Counted from the first letter of the stretch, positions 1 through 5,611 are shown. The stretch is 9,703 nt of DNA from Vulcanimicrobiota bacterium (GCA_014305015.1 JACRUB010000041.1:1-9703), one strand, 5' to 3'. Numbers and translations are program-made. The notes: generated by a model not told the origin, from the sequence alone.

Positions 1-1
1 G

Positions 2-1162
2 GGCCGGGACGTCATCACCATCGGGGTTGTGCCGACGCCATGCGTTGCAACCGTCACGGTGCGTACGCAAGCGGCTGCAGGCGTCATGATCAGCGCCTCA
101 CACAATCCGATTGCCGATAACGGCATCAAGTTTTTCGGTCCGGATGGTTTTAAGCTCTCGGACGCAATCGAGAGCGATATCGAGGCGCTTCTGGACTCAA
201 GCGAACTGCCGCGCCCGACCGGCGTGGACGTCGGGGTCGCCAAGTTGGCCCAAAATCTTGCCGCCAAATACTACGATGCGCTCTACGAATACGCGGCGGA
301 CCTGACCGGCCTCACCGTCGTCGTCGATGCAGCCTTTGGTGCGGCGTATGCTATTGCGCCCTACGTGCTAAAAAAGCTTGGGGCCACCGTGCACGAGTTG
401 CATTGTGAGGCCGACGGATCGCGCATCAATGTGCGCTCGGGTGCGACCGATTTGGAACCCCTGACCACACGCGTGCGCGAACTCAAAGCGGCGGGTGACC
501 AGCACGTAATCGGCGTTGCTTTTGACGGTGATGCAGATCGTGCGCTGTTCGTTGATGAAACGGGCACGGCGCTCAGCGGCGACCACATCATGTTCGTGCT
601 TGCGACCGCCCTTCGCAAACTCGGCGAACTTCCCGGCGATGCGCTTGTCGCAACGGTCATGAGCAACATCGGATTGCAACGCGCACTCGATACGTACGGC
701 ATTCGCTTGTTACGCGCGCCGGTCGGCGACCGTTACGTTTTAGAACAAATGCGCGGCGGCGGTTTTGTCTTAGGCGGAGAACAATCGGGCCACATCATCG
801 ATCTGCGCAGAAATACGACCGGCGATGGCCCGATGACGGCGGTGACGCTGCTGAGCACAATCGTGCGCACCGGCGCGACGCTTGCAGAACTGGCAAGTGA
901 AATGCACGTGTATCCGCAAGTGCTCGTAAATATTCGAACGGCAAACAAGCGCGTTCTCGATGATCCCGGAATTCTCGAAAACATTACGCAAACGGAGCAA
1001 CTCTTAGGCGTGGGAGGGCGTTTATTGGTGCGTCCGTCCGGCACCGAACCTTTGATCCGGGTAATGATCGAGGGAGAAGACAAGGCCCAGATCGACGCCC
1101 TCGCACACGACCTGGCCGCCAAGATCGAACGGGCAGCGGCCGCCCAAGTGTACCCTTCGTGA
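2..1162 (+). CDS. glmM: Phosphoglucosamine mutase GlmM (5' end cut off by window edge)
   Basis: GlmM interconverts glucosamine-6-phosphate and glucosamine-1-phosphate in the cytoplasm, on the route to UDP-GlcNAc and peptidoglycan. The frame is open from base 2, so the gene begins left of the window; 386 residues are present and about 60 N-terminal residues are missing against the usual ~445-450. Family marks in order: the phosphoserine loop ISASHNP (bases about 89-109, the Ser being the phosphate carrier), the metal-binding loop DGDADR (about bases 524-541), the sugar-binding GGEQSGH (about 773-793), and the C-terminal phosphate-binding RPSGTEPLIRV (about 1034-1066). These separate GlmM/phosphomannomutase-type enzymes from other phosphohexomutases; the DGDADR and GGEQSGH forms favour GlmM over ManB. 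The ATG at 29 is internal. It lies just upstream of a c-di-AMP riboswitch; in Firmicutes glmM is in the cdaA-cdaR-glmM operon, so cdaA/cdaR may lie upstream (inference). Confidence 0.95.
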   Translation, partial: GRDVITIGVVPTPCVATVTVRTQAAAGVMISASHNPIADNGIKFFGPDGFKLSDAIESDIEALLDSSELPRPTGVDVGVAKLAQNLAAKYYDALYEYAADLTGLTVVVDAAFGAAYAIAPYVLKKLGATVHELHCEADGSRINVRSGATDLEPLTTRVRELKAAGDQHVIGVAFDGDADRALFVDETGTALSGDHIMFVLATALRKLGELPGDALVATVMSNIGLQRALDTYGIRLLRAPVGDRYVLEQMRGGGFVLGGEQSGHIIDLRRNTTGDGPMTAVTLLSTIVRTGATLAELASEMHVYPQVLVNIRTANKRVLDDPGILENITQTEQLLGVGGRLLVRPSGTEPLIRVMIEGEDKAQIDALAHDLAAKIERAAAAQVYPS

Positions 1163-1285
1163 AGGGAGCGGAAACCGAGGGGAGGAGATCGGGCATCCCC
1201 GGTAAACCCCTCTCTCAACGACATCCAAGACGTCTTAATAGATGCCTCGGTCAGTCGTTAGACTACTAATTTACCTGCCATGTAT

Positions 1286-1402
1286 CACTGAGCTCACGGC
1301 CATAGCGGCTGGGGGGCGGGGGACAACTCGGTAGGGGTGAATGGGCCGGTCGGTCCTAGGGCGACTTTCACGTCCGAACCCGTCAACTAACCCCGTAAGT
1401 GT
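1286..1402 (+). ncRNA. c-di-AMP riboswitch (ydaO/yuaA type)
   Basis: The leader carries the conserved blocks of the ydaO/yuaA class in order: GGGGTGAAT at 1334-1342, CTAGGGCGACTTTC at 1356-1369, CGAACCCGTCAACTAACC at 1375-1392 and CGTAAGTG at the 3' end. The closing P1 helix is probably CACT (1286-1289) with AGTG (1398-1401). The class senses cyclic di-AMP, generally switches its gene off when the ligand is high, and typically precedes cell-wall hydrolases and potassium transporters, matching the NlpC/P60 gene that follows. No terminator hairpin with a U-tract follows the aptamer; the Shine-Dalgarno begins 5-6 nt after P1, so control at translation initiation seems likelier than attenuation (inference). 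The exact 5' boundary is approximate. Confidence 0.93.
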
Positions 1403-1406
1403 TTTG

Positions 1407-1415
1407 AAAGAGGAG
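1407..1415 (+). promoter_or_regulatory. Shine-Dalgarno that fixes a TTG start for the NlpC/P60 gene
   Basis: AAAGAGGAG lies 6 nt upstream of the in-frame TTG at 1422. Starting there gives a protein that opens directly with a secretion signal. The in-frame ATG at 1341 lies inside the conserved riboswitch core (GGTGAATGG) and would put 27 unlikely residues before the signal peptide. Confidence 0.85.
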
Positions 1416-1421
1416 CAGTTT

Positions 1422-2063
1422 TTGCGTTTTTCATTAGCAGCCGGGCTTTTTTCCGTTTTGCTTGCCGCCTCGACCACGTCGATGGCTCTCGCGCAAGATT
1501 CGGTCACCCCGAGCACGCAGAGCACCGCCGTCGCCGCAGCAGCCGTGGCCGAGGTGCAAAGCCCCGACGTCGCCATGTGGAGCCCGGGCGGGGCCTCGGC
1601 AGCGGTGACCGCCGATACCGCGCAAGTTGCGGGTGCGGCCAAATCCCACAACCTTAGTAAATTTGCCAGCCGGATTCTTGCGCGTACCGCAGGGGTTGCT
1701 AAAGGCTTAACCCGCGATGCGCTGCGCTTCCTCGGTGTCCCCTACGTCTTTGGTGGAACGTCCACCGGCGGTTTCGACTGCTCCGGTTACGTTCAACATG
1801 TGTTTGCGATGGTCGGACTACACATTCCGCGCACGGCGGACGCGCAGTACTATGCCGGCAGCCGCGTTGCGAAGGCCGAGATGGCGCCCGGCGATCTGGT
1901 ATTCTTCCAGACCTACGAGCCGGGCCCGTCGCACGTGGGCATCTACCTGGGCAATGGGCGCTTCGCTCACGCGAGTTCGAGCCATGGCGTCATGGTCAGC
2001 AGCTTAAGTGACTCCTACTGGTCGGCGCGCTATATCGGCGCGAAACGGCTCGCATCGCGATAG
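1422..2063 (+). CDS. Secreted NlpC/P60 family peptidoglycan endopeptidase
   Basis: A 213-aa exported cysteine peptidase, expected to cut peptide stems of peptidoglycan outside the membrane (family role: D-Glu/diaminopimelate endopeptidase). Residues 1-24 form a signal peptide: short basic start, hydrophobic LAAGLFSVLLA, likely cleavage after ALA before QDS. Residues 25-90 are a low-complexity Ala/Ser/Thr/Val-rich linker without a recognisable wall-binding domain. Residues about 93-213 are the NlpC/P60 domain: GVPYVFGGTSTGGFDCSGYV with catalytic Cys120, SHVGIYLG with His171, and the third polar residue probably His183 in FAHASSS; APGDLVFF is also typical. The start is TTG, chosen from the Shine-Dalgarno at 1407-1415 and the signal peptide. 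It is controlled by the c-di-AMP riboswitch directly upstream. Domain content is certain; substrate bond is not. Confidence 0.93.
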   Translation: MRFSLAAGLFSVLLAASTTSMALAQDSVTPSTQSTAVAAAAVAEVQSPDVAMWSPGGASAAVTADTAQVAGAAKSHNLSKFASRILARTAGVAKGLTRDALRFLGVPYVFGGTSTGGFDCSGYVQHVFAMVGLHIPRTADAQYYAGSRVAKAEMAPGDLVFFQTYEPGPSHVGIYLGNGRFAHASSSHGVMVSSLSDSYWSARYIGAKRLASR

Positions 2064-2122
2064 ACCCAACCCGCGGCCAGGTCGAACAGCGGCGGGCCGC
2101 GTGGAGTTATCTCGTTTGGCCG

Positions 2123-2467
2123 ATGGCGTTGTACGATACGTTTATCGACCGCGACAAGAAGTCCAATTGGTTTGAATTTCATACGCGTCAAGCGCTCTGG
2201 TTCGGCATGATTGCCGGCGCCGTGGCGTTTGTCGCGCTCGCCTGGCCGCTTTTACTCTCCGCGATCGTAGCCGGATTTGCGCCCGTCGCCGGCGGCACGA
2301 TTACAGCAACGATATGGATTTATGTGTTTGCTATGCTCGTGGATCTTGCGGTTTTTGGCGTATTTCTGGTCTTGGCATTAGGCTATAGTAGGCGGGCGGC
2401 TCGGGGGGACATGTTCGAGATCCCGCTCGTTTCGCAGATTACCAGGAGAGTCGGGGTAAAGCGATAA
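2123..2467 (+). CDS. Small DUF4870-like membrane protein; true start probably upstream
   Basis: From the ATG at 2123 the protein is 114 aa with two long hydrophobic stretches, about residues 25-55 and 60-89, a conserved-looking FEFHTRQALWFG before the first, and a C-terminal GDMFEIPLVSQITRRV. The pattern (phase-breaking His-x-x-Gln-Ala before a TM helix, then a Gly-x-x-(F)-x-(I)-P-L tail) is that of DUF4870/Tic20-like small membrane proteins of unknown function. The reading frame is open back to 2012 and translates as ...RRAAWSYLVWPMALYDTF, which looks like the first, half-membrane helix of the family. No ATG, GTG or TTG precedes 2123 in that open frame. An ATA at 2060 overlaps the NlpC stop (ATAG). 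The ATG at 2123 has no good Shine-Dalgarno; GGAG at 2103-2106 is 16 nt away. It follows the NlpC/P60 gene without a gap and may share its transcript and riboswitch. Confidence 0.75.
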   Translation: MALYDTFIDRDKKSNWFEFHTRQALWFGMIAGAVAFVALAWPLLLSAIVAGFAPVAGGTITATIWIYVFAMLVDLAVFGVFLVLALGYSRRAARGDMFEIPLVSQITRRVGVKR

Positions 2468-2468
2468 T
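2439..2468 (+). promoter_or_regulatory. Candidate promoter for tRNA-Gln
   Basis: TTACCA (2439-2444) and GATAAT (2463-2468) are separated by 18 nt and resemble sigma70 -35/-10 boxes (4/6 and 5/6). The predicted start falls near 2475, about 12 nt before the mature tRNA. The -10 overlaps the stop codon of the upstream gene. Called by eye only. Confidence 0.4.
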
Positions 2469-2486
2469 CCCGCTCACCGCGACTTT

Positions 2487-2562
2487 TGGGGCGTCGCCAA
2501 GTTGGTAAGGCAGCGGCCTTTGAAGCCGCCATTCGTTGGTTCGAGTCCATCCGCCCCAGCCA
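2487..2562 (+). tRNA. tRNA-Gln (anticodon UUG)
   Basis: Cloverleaf with encoded CCA. Acceptor TGGGGCG (2487-2493) pairs with CGCCCCA (2552-2558), with discriminator G2559 and CCA 2560-2562. The D-stem is GCC/GGC. The anticodon stem GCGGC/GCCGC (2513-2517/2525-2529) closes loop CTTTGAA, giving anticodon TTG at 2520-2522, which decodes CAA/CAG. The T-loop is TTCGAGT (2540-2546). The T-stem GTTGG/CCATC has one U-U mismatch (2536/2550), which is odd for an otherwise perfect tRNA. A terminator follows immediately. Confidence 0.96.
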
Positions 2563-2563
2563 T

Positions 2564-2595
2564 AAAAAGAACCCGGCTCTCGGTCGGGTTTTTTA
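2564..2595 (+). terminator. Rho-independent terminator after tRNA-Gln
   Basis: An A-run (2564-2568) is followed by stem AACCCG (2570-2575) / CGGGTT (2585-2590), extendable by C-G and G-U pairs, then a run of six T (2589-2594). It begins 1-2 nt after the tRNA CCA. The A- and T-runs would allow some activity in the reverse direction. Confidence 0.88.
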
Positions 2596-2627
2596 TGCTT
2601 TGTCATGTTTGGACGAGAACCAACGTG

Positions 2628-2742
2628 TACCGGCACGACGCCGGTATGGGACGCTGCGACACGACGTCGCGCCAGGCGTCCCATTCGAGTCCATCCGCCC
2701 CGTGGGATGTCACGCCGTCGCGCTGAAGGAACAATCCCACGG
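2628..2742 (+). other. Structured non-coding leader with three hairpins, upstream of the DUF4242 gene
   Basis: Three strong stem-loops lie between the tRNA terminator and the DUF4242 Shine-Dalgarno. H1 is TACCGGC/GCCGGTA (2628-2634/2640-2646), loop ACGAC. H2 is TGGGACGC/GCGTCCCA (2647-2654/2676-2683) with an inner stem GCGAC/GTCGC (2656-2660/2666-2670), also with loop ACGAC. H3 is CCGTGGGAT/ATCCCACGG (2700-2708/2734-2742) with a 25-nt loop. TGGGA and TCCCA each occur twice, so exclusive alternative pairings are possible. The stretch is not part of any convincing gene. I do not recognise it as a known riboswitch class; it could be a 5' leader element or a small RNA. Confidence 0.55.
2681..2701 (+). 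repeat. Damaged copy of the tRNA-Gln 3' half
   Basis: TTCGAGTCCATCCGCCCC at 2684-2701 repeats tRNA-Gln positions 2540-2557 exactly (18 nt). If an 8-nt gap (TTGGTTCG of the tRNA T-arm) is allowed, the match runs on to CCATTCG, corresponding to tRNA 2529-2535. The deletion lies between two TTCG copies, as slippage would leave it. The copy lacks the CCA end and the GG of the T-stem, so it is not a working tRNA. It may be an att-like scar or a partial tRNA duplication. Confidence 0.7.
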
Positions 2743-2768
2743 TACAGTTCGCTTTAGGAGGTAAGAGC

Positions 2769-3044
2769 ATGCCACGATTCATGGTTGAACGCACATTTCC
2801 CGATGGACTGCACATTCCGATGACCGGCGATGGCGCAACAGCGTGTCTAGCGGTTGTCGGTAAGAATGCCAACAACGGCGTGACGTGGGTTCATTCATAC
2901 GTCACAAATGATAAGACGAAGACCTATTGCATCTACGATGGCCCAAACGAGAAAGCCATCAGGGAAGCAGCGGAGCAAAATGGACTCCCGGTTGATTCGG
3001 TAATACCGGTCTCGGTGCTGGACCCATACTTTTACCACGAATAA
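2769..3044 (+). CDS. DUF4242 family small protein
   Basis: A 91-aa cytoplasmic protein matching the DUF4242 pattern: an N-terminal strand (MPRFMVERTFPDGL), the central GVTWVHSYVTNDKTKTYCIYDGPNEKAIREAAEQNGLPVD and a C-terminal VSVLDPYFY. The family has a ferredoxin-like fold; the Streptomyces member SCO4226 is described as nickel-binding, but the physiological role is unknown, so no function is assigned. The ATG at 2769 is certain: TAGGAGGT (2755-2762) is a near-ideal Shine-Dalgarno 6 nt upstream. It is bracketed by the tRNA terminator and its own terminator, hence a single-gene unit that needs a promoter within about 2596-2740, where the structured leader lies. Confidence 0.9.
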   Translation: MPRFMVERTFPDGLHIPMTGDGATACLAVVGKNANNGVTWVHSYVTNDKTKTYCIYDGPNEKAIREAAEQNGLPVDSVIPVSVLDPYFYHE

Positions 3045-3077
3045 AGCGCTAAAAAGGCGCTGGCAAGCTTGCAAGAC

Positions 3078-3105
3078 AAGACCCGGTTAAGAGCCGGGTC
3101 TTTTT
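3078..3105 (+). terminator. Rho-independent terminator after the DUF4242 gene
   Basis: A 9-bp stem AAGACCCGG (3078-3086) / CCGGGTCTT (3094-3102) with a 7-nt loop is followed by a T-run (3101-3105). GCAAG (3071-3075) and CTTGC (3107-3111) could extend it. It lies between the DUF4242 stop and the GDH Shine-Dalgarno. Confidence 0.88.
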
Positions 3106-3122
3106 GCTTGCGGAGGTGCGGT

Positions 3123-4400
3123 ATGACCAAGACGCTCGACGAGTCGGCGGTGCAGAGCGCCGATAATGTTTGGACGATGGCGCAGAGCCAGCTCGATGAG
3201 GTCGCCAGGCTCATCGGACTCAACGATTCCGTGCATAAGTACATACGCTATCCCAAGCGGATTCTAGAAGTCTCCGTGCCGGTGCGCATGGATAACGGAG
3301 ACTTCAATATGTTCACGGGCTTTCGGGTGCAGCATAATATGTCGCGCGGACCCGGTAAAGGCGGGATCCGGTTTCATCCGGCGGTTACGCTCGATGAAGT
3401 CAAGGCGCTTGCGATGTGGATGACGTGGAAGTGTGCGCTCGTCAACATCCCGTTTGGCGGGGCTAAGGGCGGCGTCATCTGCGATCCAAAGTCCATGTCG
3501 ATGCAAGAGCTTGAAAACCTAACGCGCCGCTTTACGACCGAGATTTCCATTATCATTGGGCCCGAGAAAGATATTCCGGCGCCCGACGTATATACAACGC
3601 CGCAAATCATGGCCTGGATCATGGATACATTCTCCATGCAGCACGGATATTCGATTCCCGGCGTCGTCACCGGGAAACCAATTTCGATCGGCGGGTCGCT
3701 TGGCCGTGACAAAGCGACCGCGCGCGGCTGTCTGTACGTGATTGATGAAGCGATGGAAGCGCTTGGAATTCCCGTAGAAGGCGCGCGCGTAGCCATCCAA
3801 GGATTCGGCAACGCCGGCTTGCACGCGGCAACCCTTATGCGCGATCGCGGGTACACCATCGTCGCAGTCTCGGATTCGCGCGGAGGGGTGATCAACCGCA
3901 CGGGGTTGGACGTGGACGCCGTAATCAAGCACAAAGAAGCTACGGGTTCCGTCTCGAGCTATTCGGGGGGTGATGCGATCAGCAACAAAGATGTGCTGGA
4001 GTGCGACTGCGACGTGCTGATTCCGGCCGCGCTCGAAAAGGTGCTCACAATAGACAACGCACCGAAGATCAAAGCGCGAATCGTCGCAGAAGCGGCCAAC
4101 GGACCGACCCTTCCCGAAGCGGATGAGATTCTGCACGATCGCGGCATTATGGTGCTGCCCGACATCTTAGCAAACGCCGGTGGTGTGACGGTTTCATATT
4201 TCGAGTGGGTGCAAGACTTGCAAGCAAATTTTTGGGAAGAAGACGAGATCAACCAACGTTTGAAAAGAATTATGACCCGCGCATTTCGCGAGACTTACCA
4301 ACAGGCGCAGAGTTATAGGGTCAATATGCGTAAAGGTGCCTATGCAGTAGCGGTTGGACGGGTGGCGGAAGCAACGATTCTCCGAGGACTCTACCCATAA
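3123..4400 (+). CDS. Glutamate dehydrogenase (Glu/Leu/Phe/Val dehydrogenase family)
   Basis: A 425-aa cytoplasmic enzyme interconverting glutamate and 2-oxoglutarate plus ammonia, about the length of Bacillus RocG/GudB. The N-terminal substrate domain has MSRGPGKGGIRFH (Lys79), the second substrate Lys103 in MTWKC, and the signature FGGAKGGV (111-118) with catalytic Lys115. PAPDV holds the catalytic Asp155. The C-terminal Rossmann domain has GFGNAG (227-232) and an acidic Asp251 near the end of the second strand, which suggests NAD preference (inference). The start is ATG 3123, with GGAGGTG at 3112-3118 upstream. A longer version from a TTG at 3069 would read through the preceding terminator and is rejected. 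The downstream DUF1835 gene overlaps its stop and is probably cotranscribed. Leucine or phenylalanine dehydrogenases share the fold, but the length and motifs favour GDH. Confidence 0.94.
   Translation: MTKTLDESAVQSADNVWTMAQSQLDEVARLIGLNDSVHKYIRYPKRILEVSVPVRMDNGDFNMFTGFRVQHNMSRGPGKGGIRFHPAVTLDEVKALAMWMTWKCALVNIPFGGAKGGVICDPKSMSMQELENLTRRFTTEISIIIGPEKDIPAPDVYTTPQIMAWIMDTFSMQHGYSIPGVVTGKPISIGGSLGRDKATARGCLYVIDEAMEALGIPVEGARVAIQGFGNAGLHAATLMRDRGYTIVAVSDSRGGVINRTGLDVDAVIKHKEATGSVSSYSGGDAISNKDVLECDCDVLIPAALEKVLTIDNAPKIKARIVAEAANGPTLPEADEILHDRGIMVLPDILANAGGVTVSYFEWVQDLQANFWEEDEINQRLKRIMTRAFRETYQQAQSYRVNMRKGAYAVAVGRVAEATILRGLYP
4384..4399 (+). promoter_or_regulatory. Shine-Dalgarno and candidate AUA start of the DUF1835 gene
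   Basis: GAGGA (4384-4388) is followed after 8 nt by ATA (4397-4399), which overlaps the GDH stop TAA as ATAA. This is the geometry of the common ATGA stop-start overlap with G replaced by A. The frame from ATA gives the family's conserved LHITNGDSVA start. Confidence 0.55.
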
Positions 4401-5344
4401 CCAGAACGACGAAGCTTCACATTACAAACGGCGATTCGGTCGCCTATTCGTGGCGAAAAGGCGGCTTGCCCGGCACCCATCTGCCGTGGCGGGACGTCTT
4501 ACACGAGGGACCCGTTCCGCAGGGCGCAACGCTCGAAGAAACGAGCGCGGTGCGCGCGCAGTATCTCGGAACTGCCGGATACGGAAACCCGATCCGTCTC
4601 GCGCATGACTTCGGCAAGCGCGATGCCGTTATTGCGAAGTGCGACGACTATGAGGAAGTGGTTCTGTGGTTCGAGCACGATTTGTTCGATCAGCTTCAGC
4701 TGCTTCAGATCATGCATTACTTGGGCGGCCGATCGTTGCCGACCGGCAAAGTCCAGTTAATTCAAACCGACGACTTTTTAGGAATGCTCAGTCCCGAAGA
4801 ACTGATTCCGCTGCAGAACAAGCGGCGTCCGGTGAACGCGGACACATTCAAACTCGCAATCGAAGTGTGGGATGCGTTCCGCGAACCCTCACCGGAAGGG
4901 CTGTATGGATTGCAAGATCGCGTGACATCAGAGATGCGCCATTTGCACAGCGCAATGCGCCGCCTTTTCGAAGAATATCCCTCAGCGGGCAGCGGCCTTG
5001 CGCGCTCAGAGATGCAAATACTGGATACGATTGCGACCGGCGCGCACCGCAAAGACGATATTTTCCGGCTCTCACAGTTGCGCGAGGAAGCCGTGTATTT
5101 GGGTGACACATCGTTTTACCGGATTGTGGATGAGCTCTGTGATGCTGGCGCACCGCTTCTCGAACGGAAGGACGACGGATTCACTGTAACGCCGCTTGGA
5201 ATGCAAGTTCATGCGGGCGAGCGCGATTGGCTGCAGGTGCACAAGATCGACCGCTGGATCGGCGGCGTGCATCTCACCGGCGAAGATGTGTGGCGCTGGG
5301 ATGCGCAAGGGCGTCGCTTCTCTAAATGGTATCCTCCGGGATAA
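4397..5344 (+). CDS. DUF1835 domain protein, apparent AUA start
   Basis: About 315 aa, with the DUF1835 N-terminal signature LHITNGDSVA (residues 7-16) and LPWRDVLHEGPVP (29-41), then VVLWFEHDLFDQLQLLQIM (88-106). The C-terminal third (about 200-315) has a winged-helix-like part ending in KIDRWIGGVHLTGEDVWRWD, as in the DUF1835/DUF3658 architecture. The molecular function of the family is not known to me. The first canonical start is TTG at 4466, but that would delete the conserved first 23 residues. The frame is open from 4334 and holds no ATG, GTG or TTG before 4466. The ATA at 4397 has a well-placed GAGGA and overlaps the GDH stop, so it is the likeliest start; a base-calling error in an ATG (ATGA would also end GDH) is an equal alternative. 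Translational coupling to GDH is expected. The 3' end overlaps the convergent minus-strand gene by 23 nt. Confidence 0.85.
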   Translation: MTRTTKLHITNGDSVAYSWRKGGLPGTHLPWRDVLHEGPVPQGATLEETSAVRAQYLGTAGYGNPIRLAHDFGKRDAVIAKCDDYEEVVLWFEHDLFDQLQLLQIMHYLGGRSLPTGKVQLIQTDDFLGMLSPEELIPLQNKRRPVNADTFKLAIEVWDAFREPSPEGLYGLQDRVTSEMRHLHSAMRRLFEEYPSAGSGLARSEMQILDTIATGAHRKDDIFRLSQLREEAVYLGDTSFYRIVDELCDAGAPLLERKDDGFTVTPLGMQVHAGERDWLQVHKIDRWIGGVHLTGEDVWRWDAQGRRFSKWYPPG

Positions 5345-5585
5345 ACGGTGCGAGCGCATTTTGCAACGCGCTGTACCCAAGGACGGAGAATTGGTCGATG
5401 CCCGGCTTGTTCGATTCGGAAAAAAGCCATCGCGCTACTTCATTAGCCCATCGCTTGCGCTCAATCGGATCAGCTGTTACCGTGACCTCTTTGACCATGT
5501 TCTGAATTTGGATGGGGACGCCGTTCTTGCAATTTTTTGCAATTTTGAGCGCCTCGACCAGGGCCTTGTTTTCTTTATCGGACAT
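5322..5585 (-). CDS. Hypothetical 87-aa protein
   Basis: I do not recognise this family. The protein is soluble and mostly helical by composition: a charged N-terminus (MSDKENKALVEALKIAKNCKNG), then VPIQIQNMVKEVTVTADPIERKRWANEVARWLF, and a hydrophobic C-terminus (FSVLGYSALQNALAPFIPEDTI). It lies 42 nt after the H1-like/DUF6496 gene on the same strand, so both may form a short operon. The start ATG is the only one possible, since a stop precedes it in frame and no other start intervenes. There is no Shine-Dalgarno; instead a 9-bp GC hairpin (5586-5611) abuts the ATG. It overlaps the DUF1835 gene tail to tail by 23 nt. A sensible protein composition and tidy position support it being real. Confidence 0.7.
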   Translation of the reverse strand: MSDKENKALVEALKIAKNCKNGVPIQIQNMVKEVTVTADPIERKRWANEVARWLFSESNKPGIDQFSVLGYSALQNALAPFIPEDTI

Positions 5586-5611
5586 GGGCGGCCGTTTCGA
5601 CGCGGCCGCCC
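5586..5611 (-). other. GC-rich hairpin abutting the start codon of the 87-aa gene
   Basis: GGGCGGCCG (5586-5594) and CGGCCGCCC (5603-5611) form a perfect 9-bp inverted repeat with an 8-nt loop. It fills the space where a Shine-Dalgarno would be, directly before the ATG at 5585 (minus strand). No T-run follows, so a standard intrinsic terminator is unlikely. It could modulate translation of the second gene of the pair. Confidence 0.6.

Noticed and set aside
1153..1215. Possible terminator after glmM (CCCTT/AAGGG around 1153-1166, and GAGGGG/CCCCTC 1177-1182/1207-1212).
   Set aside because: Stems exist but no T-run follows; not enough to call an intrinsic terminator.
733..1224. 163-codon minus-strand frame opposite glmM.
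   Set aside because: Shadow of glmM, covering its conserved C-terminal motifs; no Shine-Dalgarno or recognisable domain.
1341..1421. N-terminal extension of the NlpC/P60 gene starting at ATG 1341.
   Set aside because: It lies inside the conserved core of the c-di-AMP riboswitch; the TTG at 1422 has a good Shine-Dalgarno and starts a clean signal peptide.
2486..2764. Open frames of 74-92 codons across the tRNA and leader.
   Set aside because: They run through a tRNA and its terminator and show no protein-like composition; their similarity to each other comes from the tRNA fragment repeat.
3069..3122. Extension of glutamate dehydrogenase from TTG 3069.
   Set aside because: It would translate a strong terminator hairpin; ATG 3123 has GGAGGTG upstream and gives the usual family length.
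3519..4136. 205-codon minus-strand frame opposite glutamate dehydrogenase.
   Set aside because: Shadow frame opposite well-conserved GDH motifs; no homologous pattern and no independent expression signals.
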